64,000 nt of DNA, from contig JABYQQ010000005.1 of the NCBI GenBank assembly GCA_022605405.1, positions 310,001 through 374,000 of the forward strand, in the 5' to 3' direction. Below, piece after piece: positions 1-10,125 of this stretch. The number at the start of each line of letters is the position of its first letter. Position 1 is the stretch's first letter. The notes below the pieces were generated by a model. The model was not told the DNA's origin. It saw only the letters and a list, made by a program, of their open reading frames with translations, and searched no databases. The translations under genes and the position numbers were made by a program. Source of the stretch: Earliella scabrosa (taxonomy: Eukaryota; Basidiomycota; Agaricomycetes; Polyporales; Polyporaceae).

Positions 1-70
1 TGCGCTCAAACTGCAGAACGGACCAGAAGCGCCGACAGCGTCCAGCACGGGTCGGCCGCGACCGCGTGGC

Positions 71-1722
71 TTATGCGCGTATCCGGATCTTCTTCATCCC
101 TTCTACGAGCCGCGACACCGAACGTGCCCGCCGACGCTTGTCGCCGTGCCCAAGGCGCGACTTTGCCATAGTGATGTCGCGCTCCTCCGGGCTGGGCTCG
201 GGCGAACGCCCGACGGCCGAGGCGATGTCGAGCGCGAGCTCGGGGACAGGAGCGCCGTCCGAGGGCACGCTGGCGAACGTCTCCGGCGTGGCAGGGCCCG
301 AGCTCTCGTCCGTCTCCGTGTCGGTGTCCGTCCCACCCGTCTCGCACGTCTCGCACGTCGGCTCTGGCGAGCTCGCAAGGGGCGGCGGGACGGCGACCTC
401 CCAAACTTCCTCGAGCTCCTCGTCGCTGAAGTGGGAGGAGGTGTTGTCGTTGACGAAGGAGCTGATCGTGCCCGCGAGCGTCGCGGACGCGGCGGCGGAG
501 AGCTCGTCGGCGCCCATGGAGAGGAAGTCGGTCGAGAACGCGGAGGAGAGCTCGATCGGGCGCAGCTCCCAGCTCTCCTCGCGGTACCCCGGCCGCGCGT
601 ACACGGAGCGGTTGACGTCGGTGATGTCGATCTCGGCCGGCTCCGCGAAGCGGACGTGGGGGCCATCTCGCTGCTCGGCGCCGGCGGCCGCAGGTTTGGC
701 GGACGGGGGCGCGAGCACAGACGCGGGCTCGGCCTCGGGCTCGGGGTAGAATGTGTCGAGTGCGAGGATCGCGTCGCGCAGCTCGGGGAGGGTGATGCGC
801 GTCGAGGGGTCGAGGTCGAAGATGCGACCGAGGATGGCGGCGGCGCCGAGGGAGATGGGCAGGTTCTGGTAGAGCCACATGGGCCCCTCGCGCAGGTAGA
901 GGCGGAAGCCGCTGTCGGCCCTTGGGGACGCGATGTGCCACGGGTTGCGGCCGCTGATGAGGTTGCAGAGGATGGTGCCGAGGGACCAGACGTCGGAAGG
1001 CGCGGTGAGGTAGGGGCTCTTCTTCCGGTAGATGCCCAGGCACTCTGTCAGACCAGATGACAAGACGCAAACAGGGGTTAAGTTAGTTGGGTCTATTTCG
1101 GGTGGCGGTGCACCCGCGTGGGGCGGATGGACTGACCTGGGCTCATGTAGAATGAACTGCCGACGCCGAAATTGCTGCTGCGCTTGCTACGCGTCGAAAG
1201 CCCGAAGTCGGCGAGATAGACGTGCTGGTCGTCGTACGAGCAGAGCACGTTCTCGGGCTTGAGGTCGCGGTGGTAGATGCCCTTCTCATGGCAGGCCTCG
1301 AGTGCGTCGATGATCTGGAGGAAGGTGCGCTTGACGGCGCGGGTGTTGTGCACGTATGTGTCGCGCTCCATGATCGCGGTGAAGAGATCGCCTCCCGCGC
1401 AGAGGTCGAGCACGATGAAGGTGTAAAAGTCCTCTTCGATGACCGCGTGCAGCGAAACGACGCCAGGGATGTCAGAGACAACACGGTGGTTGGCCATTTC
1501 ACGATGTTGCTGACGCGCAAGGTCGGAGTCTGCTGGGTGGCGGAGAAGACACTTGACGGCGTAGTATCGTTCGCCATGGCGTTCAGGCGAGACGTCTTCT
1601 GCGACGTAAACGACACCGTACGCGCCATTACCGAGCTTCTCGATGAGGCGAAGGTGGAATGCCCCACGAGAGATGGTGAAGCCGGCGAAGTTGGGGAGAA
1701 TCTGGCTCAACTGCGGGTTCAT
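71..1722 (-). CDS. Serine/threonine protein kinase, RAN1/KSP1-like
   Basis: Two exons, 1137..1722 and 71..1044, joined by a 92-base GT-AG intron, give 519 residues. The kinase domain is complete: glycine loop GNGAYGVVY near residue 31, lysine in YAVK at 57, catalytic HRDLKPEN at 151, DFG at 172, and the split motif YMSPEC restored exactly by the splice. The later stretch with SDVWSLGTILCNLISGRNPW and LDPSTRITLPEL is typical of the RAN1/KSP1 group, cytoplasmic or nuclear regulators of nutrient response and meiosis. About 200 acidic, serine- and threonine-rich residues follow the domain and are probably regulatory; the protein ends in a basic patch. ATG 1722 is the first methionine in frame and lies a normal distance before the glycine loop. 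The kinase assignment is firm; the subfamily is an inference from motifs, and the substrate is unknown. Confidence 0.9.
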
Positions 1723-2717
1723 GACGAGTAAGCCGGAGGGGTATGCTGATGAGGTGTTGAGAGGTAATGCTAAGTCGAGTGAAGGCCGGTGAGTTGATGA
1801 GGTTGCTGGGGGTTGGGCGGGCGAGCGCGTCGAGCTTTATGCTAGACGGCGTCGGATGTGGGAGGAGGGGGGAGGCGGGGAGGCAGGGGTAGGAGCAGCG
1901 GGCGGAGGGGCATTATAGGCAAGTCCGGGACCCGCAGCGAGTCCGACGGAGGCTTAGTGGGCCACAGCTCGCGATTGCGAAAGTGACCAAGGATCGCGAG
2001 CCAGTGCGTGTCCTTCGGCATCCGAGATTCCGATCTGGGCTGCCACGCGGGCGTCTCCCGCGAGGCGTGCGGATGTGGCTGTGTCGCCACGGGTGGTGCG
2101 CGCCATCGCCCGCTCTGACCGAGTTCCCCCTGCGCGGATGTCCTCAATCGGCTCCGTCCCTCTTCCATTTCCATCGTTCCGGCAATCCTCACCGACGGCG
2201 TCGCAGGTTCTCTCGAGTACACTGTCCTACCCGTCGCCTCGAAATTGACCGGCGGAATGACTTGGTAAAAACCCGAGAGGACTCTCCGAGTCGCGGCGGC
2301 CGAGGTCCGACAACATACATGATGATGGCTTACTGACTCGTTCAACTGACCGACTCGGACTTACCTGATCTAGGGGGCGGGCTGCGCCCCAGTCCCGGCT
2401 TGTCAACTTCTGCGTCAGACTCGCAATGACGACATGCTTCCGCTAACCTTTAGTACGAGACTAGTCTTGTCAAGAATCAGACTGATGGGTAAGCATGATC
2501 TGACTAATCCGGTCGCCTCGAACACTCCTCACACTACAAACTGCAGTACCAATATAGATGGGGCCATGAATTTCTGGGTTCAACACAAACCCCTCCACTT
2601 GAACGTGTGCGGGGTTTGTATCAAACTTACTTCCCTCCCGACACATTGCTAGGGAAGCATGACTACATGTATCCTCCAGGTACACCTCTCCCCGCACTGG
2701 CAATTGCTCACGCGAGC
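1723..2717. other. Intergenic, no gene recognised
   Basis: About 1 kb between the kinase start and the DUF4246 stop. The reading frames here are short, lack family motifs and are interrupted. It should hold the kinase promoter and the DUF4246 3' untranslated region. I see no repeat or RNA gene. Confidence 0.5.
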
Positions 2718-4520
2718 CTAGTGCTCGCACAAGCTGAACCGAACCTCGAACACGTCTTGGTTGTGCTGAACAACGAATTTCGACCGCTCCTCCATCAGCT
2801 TCGCCCGGTCCTCCTCCGCCTCCTCCCTCGTGATCGTACCCTCCAACGCGTACTCCGCGATAATGTCGTAGAGCTCTCTGGGCAGCGCGCCCAACGCCGG
2901 GATCCGCGCCATCTCCTCCTCGTACCATTCCCGCTGCGGCGGTGGGACCATCCGCGTGGACGGTACTGGGCGATACGGGTCCACGAGGAAGAAGCACAGG
3001 ATCTTCCTGCACCCAGGCTTGGACGTGTCTGCGAGCTCAAACGGCTCGACACGGTGCTGGTAGACGTTCGGGAACGCGACGCACTTGTCCTCGGCCGCGA
3101 CGACGTGCCCGAGCGGCTGGTTGAGCGCGTCCTTGCCCGCAAACCCAAACGCGTGCCGCCAGCCGTGGTTGTCGTCCTGGATGTAGACCATGTCCATGCC
3201 CTCCTCGTCCGTGCCGACCTGCACGCGGAACGCGAGCCGCGACTCGGTGATGTTGTCGCACGCGTAGTAGTAGAGGCCCGTCGCGACGATCCGCTCGTTC
3301 AGCATGCCTTCGACGTGCCACGACCCGCCCGGGTACTTTGGGTTTGCGGGGGTGAGGACGATGTTCGCGAGCTTGACGATCACGCGCAGATCGCGCCCGC
3401 GCAGGCTGATGTTGGTGTGTCCGTTTTGGGCTGGCTGCGCGAAAGGTGGAGCGTCAGGAACGAACGGCCGACGGTCATCGCGCCATTTCTGCCACTTCTC
3501 CGGGTCCTCTTCATATGACGGTTCGTCGTCGTCGTGATGGTCGTACCAGCAACTTGGGTCCACCTCGAGCAGCCGGGGCGGCTCGGGGCTGAGGGCATCA
3601 GAGAGGACGCGCTCGAACATAGGAATGAAGCGCTGCAGGATGGAGGTGATCGCAGGATAGAGCTCTCGATGTTTGATCGGGTGCAGGTTGTTGATGTAGC
3701 CCGTGCACGCGACGTCGCCGGTGTCGGACACGCTGAAGATGGTCGGAAGCCACTGGAAGTTTCGCGAGATGAGGCGGGGGTGGAGGTAACTTTCATATTC
3801 TTGGAAGTCTGTGCGGAGATCCATGTACTCGTCCTCGGACAGTTTCTCCAGCGGATCCGAGCAGGTGCGGGTCTCGCCACCATTGCGTAACACCTTGGTC
3901 TTGCCAATCCGTAGGCAGTACAGGGACGGATGGACGAGGTCAAGGACTTGACCGTTCGACCCAGGATGCCAGTCCTTTTGCTCGTCCGGGACGCATTCGA
4001 GTACGGCGACGCCGCTCTGAAGGGATGCCTTGAGGTCAGGCGGGATGAGCGAGTACGATTGGTACACCCCGTGCACAGACACATCCTGCGAAGACTTGCA
4101 TTAGTGACTGCCACATGCCGCGCTTATGGGCCAGAGCCTTACATGTATGCCAGTCTTCTCGTCTACCTGACTGACAGCCCACTTGAGATAGGCGAAGACC
4201 CAGTCGAGCTGCGCGTCGGTGATGACCTCGCGCGGCCACTTTTTCGTCCTTGGCTGGTCCCAGTCGTAATCGGGGTCGTCGTAGTCAATCTCCTTCCACT
4301 CGTTCTCGCAAATCACACGGTCGAGCTCGACCGCTTCCGCGCGCCACTTCGCTACGAGCGCGTCGTCGCCGATCTTCTCCCACCAGCGCGGTTTCGCGAT
4401 GATCATACCGCAGAACGTGCGCATCCGGAGCTCAACGAGCGTGACCGGCTCGCGCGGATTCCAGTTGAAGGGCGAGGGGAAGGTGTACTCGGGCGTTTGG
4501 GGATGGTAAGAGTCGGACAT
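2718..4520 (-). CDS. DUF4246 family protein, possible Fe(II)/2-oxoglutarate oxygenase fold
   Basis: Exon 1 is 4143..4520 and exon 2 is 2718..4085, with a 57-base intron carrying a CACTAATG branch site; 581 residues. The family hallmarks are visible: an N-terminal block with FCGMIIAKPRWWEK and AKWRAEA, then GVYQSYSLIPPDL, DWHPGS and LDLVHPSLYCL, then a C-terminal part with GGSWHVEG and YQHRVEPFEL. The spaced histidine-x-glutamate and later histidine resemble the metal triad of 2-oxoglutarate oxygenases; that activity is my inference, not an established function. Both exons are needed for the conserved order (GIH|DVSVHGVYQS), which supports the splice. A second, broken copy of the last codons lies about 2.3 kb away at 5011..5067. 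Cytosolic: no signal peptide or membrane segment is seen. Confidence 0.85.
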
Positions 4521-5321
4521 GACGATCGCCCTGTTTCGTCGTGCGTCAGTACTGTCCGTGATCAATCGAACTTGAGAGTACTCACAACTACTGTCAAGAA
4601 TAGTCCAAGCAGGAGATAGAGGCGAGTTCTGAGAAGGAGAAGAGAGAGTGGGCCGAATGTGCAGTGACCCTGTCCGGGTTGGGACGGGTACGTTGGGAGA
4701 TATTTGTGGTGCCTGATCGACGTGGGTCCACACAACGGCGCTAGTTCATTCCATTTCCATTTGATAGTCTGTCTATCGGACACGGTTAGGGTAGACACCA
4801 GCAATGGGCGGTGACAGACACGAGAACAACGGAATCATGAGACGAACGCTCTCCCATCTGGTACAAGCGCTAGTGACGCGACCTTGGGGCTCCCGTTTTG
4901 GTAGGAGCGCTAAAGTGTTCTGGCTTGGTCTCGTACCCCGACGTGGGAGTACACATATCCGCACCCCACCACCCCGCCACCACGAGTTGGAGGTCTGGGA
5001 ACGGGTGAGTCTAGTGCTCGCACAAGCTGAACTTGACCTCGAATATGTCTTGATGATTAGGTTCAACACAAGTCTACCGTCCATGCAGACACAGGGACGG
5101 TCTTGGTACTATGAAACTACATGAATTAAAATCTTGTCGCACGCTATTATCCGAATATTGAAAGGCGAGCCGGTGCTCAGCGCTGCAGCGATGCAAGTGG
5201 AGGTTTGTCGCTCTATATTGGGGTGTATTCGAAAACCTTTGCTAGTGGGTAGTTGCTACAGTGCAATAGCCAGAACCTGAGACCCGGATTCTCTGGTCAA
5301 TGACTCAGAGTCCGACGCCTA
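4521..5321. other. Intergenic; holds only a DUF4246 tail remnant
   Basis: This 0.8 kb between the DUF4246 start and the first DJ-1 stop contains no complete gene. Apart from the remnant at 5011..5067 it shows nothing I can name. It should contain the DUF4246 promoter. Confidence 0.5.
5011..5067 (-). pseudogene. Remnant of the 3' end of a second DUF4246 gene
   Basis: Nineteen codons read VEPNHQDIFEVKFSLCEH-stop and match, with four conservative or minor changes, the very end of the intact gene (VVQHNQDVFEVRFSLCEH-stop). Nucleotide identity is high over about 45 bases, including the stop context ctagtgctcgcacaagctga, and fades on both sides. No upstream family motif precedes it, so this is a decayed fragment rather than an exon. 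It implies that a tandem DUF4246 paralogue once stood just upstream of the surviving copy. Confidence 0.7.
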
Positions 5322-6081
5322 CTACATCCCCTCGCCGAAGATATCTACGAAGGGGTCCTTGTTCGGGTCGCTGTTCCACACATACTCCATCTGGTTCGCA
5401 ATCCTCTGCGCCTCCTCTTGCCCGTACACATGCGCCATCCACGCCACCGTGAGATCGATCCCCGAGCTCACGCCGCTCGACGTCCAGATATTCCCATCCA
5501 CCACAAACCGCGCCCTGTGCACCCAATCAACATTCGGGCCCATCGCCGTCGTTCTCTTCCAGAACGGCTTCGTCGTCGTCGCCTTCTTGCCGTCCAGGAT
5601 GCCAGAGGCCGCCAGGAGGCCCGAGCCGTTGCAAATCCCTATGAGGTACTTGAGCCTCGGGTACACCTTCTTGATGACCTCGACCATCGGCTCGATGTTC
5701 GCGGTGGTCCGGAACGCTCCCGCGCCGCCCGGGACGAGCAGCACGTCGAGGTCGTCGGGAATGTTGTCGTACGTGTGCGTCGGCTGGATGGTCACGCCGA
5801 ACTTGGCACCGGTCGTGTTCCAAGCCGGGTCCAGCGTCGCGGTGCTGACCGGATCGAGGGTGGGCCCGATCATGTAGAGGTCGAGCTTGTGCTCCCATGA
5901 GAGGATCTGGAGGGCGTCGATGGGCCCGAAGACGTCGAGGGGTTGGAAGGTGGGGAAGACGAGTACGCCGAGCTTCCTCGGGACGTCTGTGGTGGTGTTG
6001 GGTGCTACCGAGGCAGCGGGTAAGCATTAACCATTTAGTATTCGCGGATGATCAGGCCATACCTTTGGTTTGCTCGCTCAT
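5322..6081 (-). CDS. DJ-1/PfpI family protein, copy A
   Basis: A 19-base first exon (6063..6081, MSEQTK) is joined through a 58-base intron to exon 2 (5322..6004); 233 residues. The fold is the DJ-1/PfpI class I glutamine-amidotransferase type: an LGVLVFPTFQPLDVFGP strand-loop with Asp30, LLVPGG near 96, and the nucleophile elbow GICNGSG with Cys131. Length and motifs fit the isonitrile-hydratase-like branch; the real substrate is unknown. The tiny exon is supported because copy B has the same exon, phase and leading residues. A TATA-like box lies about 95 bases upstream of the ATG. No signal peptide, so probably cytosolic. Copy B lies about 0.7 kb away in the same orientation. Confidence 0.88.
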
Positions 6082-6171
6082 GGCTATTCCTTTCAGAAGA
6101 TAGAAGGGACGTTCAACTGGTGTTCTCGGAGAGCAAGGGATGTGCTGCCCTTGTCCGTCACTTCGCCCTCC

Positions 6172-6179
6172 CTTATATA
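6172..6179 (-). promoter_or_regulatory. TATA-like box of DJ-1 copy A
   Basis: TATATAAG read on the minus strand, about 91-98 bases before the start codon at 6081. Copy B has a TATAAA at almost the same distance, which supports a real promoter element. Confidence 0.45.
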
Positions 6180-6756
6180 TCGGTACGTTCACGGATCGCC
6201 TATGCGTCAACTCGCGACGCCGTTGTCTTCCTCAGCAAATGCTTTGCAAGCAAGGCCGCCCGTCCTACGCGCTTGCGACATGCCGATGAGCCAGGTCATC
6301 CTGGCGTCGATTCTCTCAGAGCGCTTGTAAATGCATCGTCCCACTATGAGTACGTTCAAAACGGCGCTATGGCTGTTCGTGTTGTCCGTTCGCTACGCGC
6401 ATAGTTGAAACGCTTTCCCGTATACAACAGGTCCTGCCACGCCCGGATGCGCGCTGTCTTCGCTGTACGACTTCCTTCGGCCCGTTCGCCTTCCTGTGCG
6501 TCTTCGAAATTCGATTTACTGCATGGGCGCGGAGGTACTGAATTGTATTGAAGTTAGCGTGAAGGGTGCGCTGATGTCAATTGTCAAATTCGCCTAAACA
6601 TCATTGCCGGTGCAGAAGTGGTTAGTAACACCTCGGCCAACGTGTTGTCAATAATACTGACGAATGGACGCATCGCGACTCATATAGCTTATTTGAGATC
6701 TTGAGTGGAGGTTACATCATAACGCGACTCGTACGTCTACACGCTATCTCCTGTCA
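6180..6756. other. Intergenic between the DJ-1 copies, nothing recognised
   Basis: About 0.6 kb of lower GC sequence. Frames on the plus strand are short and carry no motif. It should hold the copy A upstream region and the copy B 3' end. Confidence 0.5.
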
Positions 6757-7535
6757 CTAGGTCGCATGCGGCGACTCCATCCCGTCGCCCCAAATCTCTG
6801 CAAACGGGTCATGGCTCGGGTCGGCGTTCCGCTCGTACTCCATCCAAATCGCGACCTGGCGCGCCATCTCCTCCCCATACACGCTCGCGATCCACGCCAG
6901 CGTCGCATCGATCCCCGCGCTCACCCCGCTCGACGTCCAGCAATTCCCGTCGACGACCCACCGCGCCGTCTTCACCCACTGCACGTTCGGGCCCATCTCC
7001 GTGAGCAGCTTCCAGCCCGACTTGTTCGTCGTTGCCCGCTTGCCGTCGAGCACGCCCGCCCGCGCGGGGATGCTCGCGCCGTTGCACACGGTGATGAGGT
7101 ACTTCAGCTTCGGGTACACCCGCTTGACGAACTCGATCATCGGCGCTGAGTCGGCGGCTTCGAGCGCGCCCCCGCCGCCGGGTACGACGAGCACTTCGAG
7201 GTCCGAGGGCGGGTCTGCGAAGGTGTGCGTCGGCTGGACAGTGATCCCGAAGTTGGACCCGAACATGTTCCAGCTCGGGTTGGAGGCGTGGGTGCTGACG
7301 GGATCGAGGGAGGGCCCGATGACGTATAGGTCGAGCTTTCTGAATCTGAAGGCGAGGGCGTGGAGGGCCTCGATGGGCCCGAAGGCGTCGAGAGGCTCGA
7401 AGGCGGGGAAGACGAGGAGGCCCGCCTTTGTCGGGAGGTCGCCGCTGGGTGTGGTGCGCGCTGCGATGGAGAGGGTGAGCCAAGAAGTTCAGGTCCTCGG
7501 GCGGCGTTGAGCGTACCTGTGGCTTGCTCGCTCAT
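6757..7535 (-). CDS. DJ-1/PfpI family protein, copy B
   Basis: Exons 7517..7535 (19 bases, MSEQAT) and 6757..7460, with a 56-base intron at exactly the position used in copy A; 240 residues. LLVFPAFEPLDAFGP, VVPGGGG and the nucleophile elbow TVCNGAS with Cys132 are present. Compared with copy A, the residue after CNG changes from Ser-Gly to Ala-Ser, and the segment after the nucleophile differs, which may shift substrate choice. The end is two residues longer than copy A and has a different sequence (ESPHAT). Same strand and close spacing point to a local tandem duplication. Function beyond the DJ-1/PfpI superfamily is not deducible from sequence; an isonitrile hydratase-like, glyoxalase-like or protease-like role are all possible. 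Confidence 0.88.
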
Positions 7536-7632
7536 CGCTGGGGATTGAGAAGGTGCGCTGGGCGAGATGTGTGCGGGCAAGCTGGGGAGACGGTGCTTGC
7601 TCTGAGCTTCTTCCGGCCTCTTCATCCTACAC

Positions 7633-7638
7633 TTTATA
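7633..7638 (-). promoter_or_regulatory. TATA-like box of DJ-1 copy B
   Basis: TATAAA on the minus strand, 98-103 bases before ATG 7535, matching the spacing at copy A. Confidence 0.45.
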
Positions 7639-8450
7639 TCATACTAAAGCCGCCCCCTCAGGTTCTGGGCACAGCTTGTGCGAGCGCGGCGTCCTACACT
7701 TATGCGGGCAGCTAAGCGAGTGCCGGCGAGCCACCTCATGCTCACGTTCGCACCCGTTCATCGGCGGTTGCCCGGCGCACTGTAGCAATCAATATCTATT
7801 CAGAAAGAATCGTGACCCATCATCATGACTGTATTCAGAATTGTAGTGACAGTCGGGGGTCATTTTCACTGTTGGGAAGCAAGGCATTCAGTCATCAAAG
7901 CCATCCCTGAGCTTCGTGCTACAGATGTCCAACTTGCATCACGTAACCGGTGGACGCGAAGAACCCCTCCCTTCCCCCAAGACGCCTCACTCTACGTTCA
8001 CTGTGAGTCATTGCTAAAACCGCTTGAACCATCTGACGAACGATCAATTGCCAGCAGTGGGGGTAGTCGATGCGGTGAGCTCTGGCCGTCTGACAGAGAA
8101 CGCTCGAGTGCCAGTGCCTGCCAGTGAGCACGAAGGTTCGGGTGTGGTTCTGGCAGGAACAGTTTCTCACCATGGAGATAAGCAGCAGACCCGAGATCAC
8201 ACATGGGGCAAGGATAGATCGATGAATTGTGCACGACTGCAACAACATCGCGAGCCTATCCCACGAGTTTCCATGTATGTATACTACGCCCAATTCCCAT
8301 CGGACATACCCCTACAACCATGGCCACAAGGCACAAGACCGTAGAGGCACGTCCACCAACCCGAGAGAAAGACCGAATCCCGATCCAAAACAGCTGCGGG
8401 AAGATAGCAATGAACAGGAGAAGAAAGCAGACCACCACGTCCCAGCCTCG
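7639..8450. other. Intergenic, no gene recognised
   Basis: About 0.8 kb between the copy B promoter and the end of the next gene. Only short, motif-free frames on both strands. Confidence 0.5.
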
Positions 8451-9786
8451 TCAGACCCATCGAGGCTTGGACAGGCGTGGTATCTTCGACTCCGTTGTGC
8501 TCGCGGTCGATACTGGAGGCGGGGACTGCCGCGACGATGACGAGTTCGGACGCGGTGCAAGCGGGACACGCGGCTTGACCTTGACGCGCTTCGGGGCCTC
8601 CGCCATGCTCTGGCACTCCCACGTCTCGTCCGTCCCCAACATGCCCTCGTCGACCTCCTCCACGGCCGGGAACACCGCGTACCGGTCGAACTCGGACGAC
8701 GGCGAGGTGACCGTGCACGTCGGCGCGCTGCTCTTCATCTCCTGCCGGACCTTCGCGAGCCCCTTCTTCGTCTTCGTCGACAGCTCCCACTTCAGGCCGT
8801 CGATCTCCGCGTCGCGCACCTTGATCCGGCGCGAGAGACCGTCGGCGGCGGAGGCACGCTCCTTGAGCTGCCGCTCGAGGTCCAGGATCGCCTCCTCGAA
8901 GGTCTCGTACCTGCGTTCCCAGTGGTCGCCGAGCTCGACGACGCCCTTCTTGAATTCCTCGAAGTTCTCCTGAGCCGTTACGAGGTCGTTCTGAAGCTCG
9001 ACGGCCTGGGCCTGAATTCGCAGATCGAAGTCAGCAAGGACTCTGATCTAGGCTAACAACGGGAACCCACCTCCGTGACCAGGGCCTGCGCGCGGTCCTT
9101 GCGGCGTTCGGTCTGCAGCACCGCAATGACCGTGACGAACTGTTGCTGCTGGTCCAAGCAGTCAGCACGATGCTAGGTGAGATATGCCATCCCACACAAC
9201 GCACCTGCTCCGCTGACCGTGCAAGCTCCGCGGCTACAGTCTTGGCCTTCTCCTCGTCGCACTGGGACCGTGCGTCGTCGAGTGCAAGAGCCAACTCCTC
9301 CTGCTCAATGTTCAATGACGAGGGCACCATGAGAGAACAGAACGCACGACGCACCTGTGCCATCAACAACTCAAGCTCCCTCTCTGACATTGGCTGCGCA
9401 TCCTCGTCCCGCCTGAAGGGCACGATGGCCGCAAGACCGGAAATGACCGCGACACTCCCGCAAAGGATGGAGAACCATAGCGCACGGAGCAGACCATCGA
9501 CGTGCGGCAGCGTGGTGGCCGAACCGGTGAGCACGTTCGTCACGAGCCGCATGATGGAGGCGGGAGTAACGAGCCAAAATACGGTGAGGAGGGAGAAGCC
9601 GTAGAGGACGAAGATGATGACGAAGTGGTGAGCGCGAGTGCCGATGGACTTGGTGGGGTTCCCGATGAGGCCGAATGTTTGAGCGAGGATGCAGGGCTGG
9701 AGGCAAGCAGCGACCAAGGTGAGCATGAGGCTGAGCTCGATGGTGGCGGGAGGGCCCATGTCGAGGGCGACACTGGTGGTAGGCAT
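8451..9786 (-). CDS. Predicted three-helix membrane protein with coiled-coil tail
   Basis: Four exons: 9355..9786, 9205..9300, 9071..9148 and 8451..9011, all joined in phase 0; 388 residues. Three hydrophobic helices lie near residues 17-40, 54-78 and 99-122. They are followed by a long heptad-rich, charged segment (ELELLMAQ, EELALALDDARSQ, QTERRKDRAQALVTE, NFEEFKKGVVELGDHWERR) that is broken only by the three introns, and then a proline- and serine-rich end with a basic stretch (PKRVKVKPRVPLAPRP). Intron 1 (54 bases) has a length divisible by three and no in-frame stop, so its retention would add 18 residues. An extra upstream exon cannot be excluded. I recognise no family. The layout suggests a membrane anchor with a cytoplasmic rod, perhaps a tether; that is a guess. 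Confidence 0.7.
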
Positions 9787-10125
9787 GTTGTCGAGGGCAG
9801 GGGAGCGTCTGGTAGAGGGATCAGAGGGCGGAGTGGTGATGGTCCGGGGAAACGCATTGCAGACTGCAGCTGGGGCATATATGCAGGTGAGGCTGACATT
9901 GTCAGCCGCGAAGAGGCAACCAAGGCGAAGATGTTAGCCACTACAATAAACAGACTTGGGTGATCGGACAAGTGTAGTGTGGGTGACGTCATGGTGTGTG
10001 CCTTCCCATATCGGGCGATTTGGTATGGTGGCTAACAGAACATCGAGTGAGCATGCTTATGCCAGGGCTTGTTATCGACTAAGTACCGTATTAATGGCAT
10101 CATCACACTTACCGAAGAACCGGCC
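9787..10125. other. Short intergenic, likely promoter of the membrane protein gene
   Basis: About 340 bases between the end of the coiled-coil gene and the start of the membrane-protein gene. An open frame reading MTSPTLHLSDHPSLF crosses part of it but is out of phase with the gene, and I could not connect it by a clean splice. Confidence 0.4.

Noticed and set aside
66..1060. Long plus-strand and alternative minus-strand frames over the kinase gene
   Set aside because: They are shadows caused by high GC and codon bias; only the 71..1722 frame carries kinase motifs.
9540..9992. Upstream frame MTSPTLHLSDHPSLF as an N-terminal exon of the membrane protein
   Set aside because: It is out of phase with the gene and I could not find a donor and acceptor that join them while keeping the first helix.
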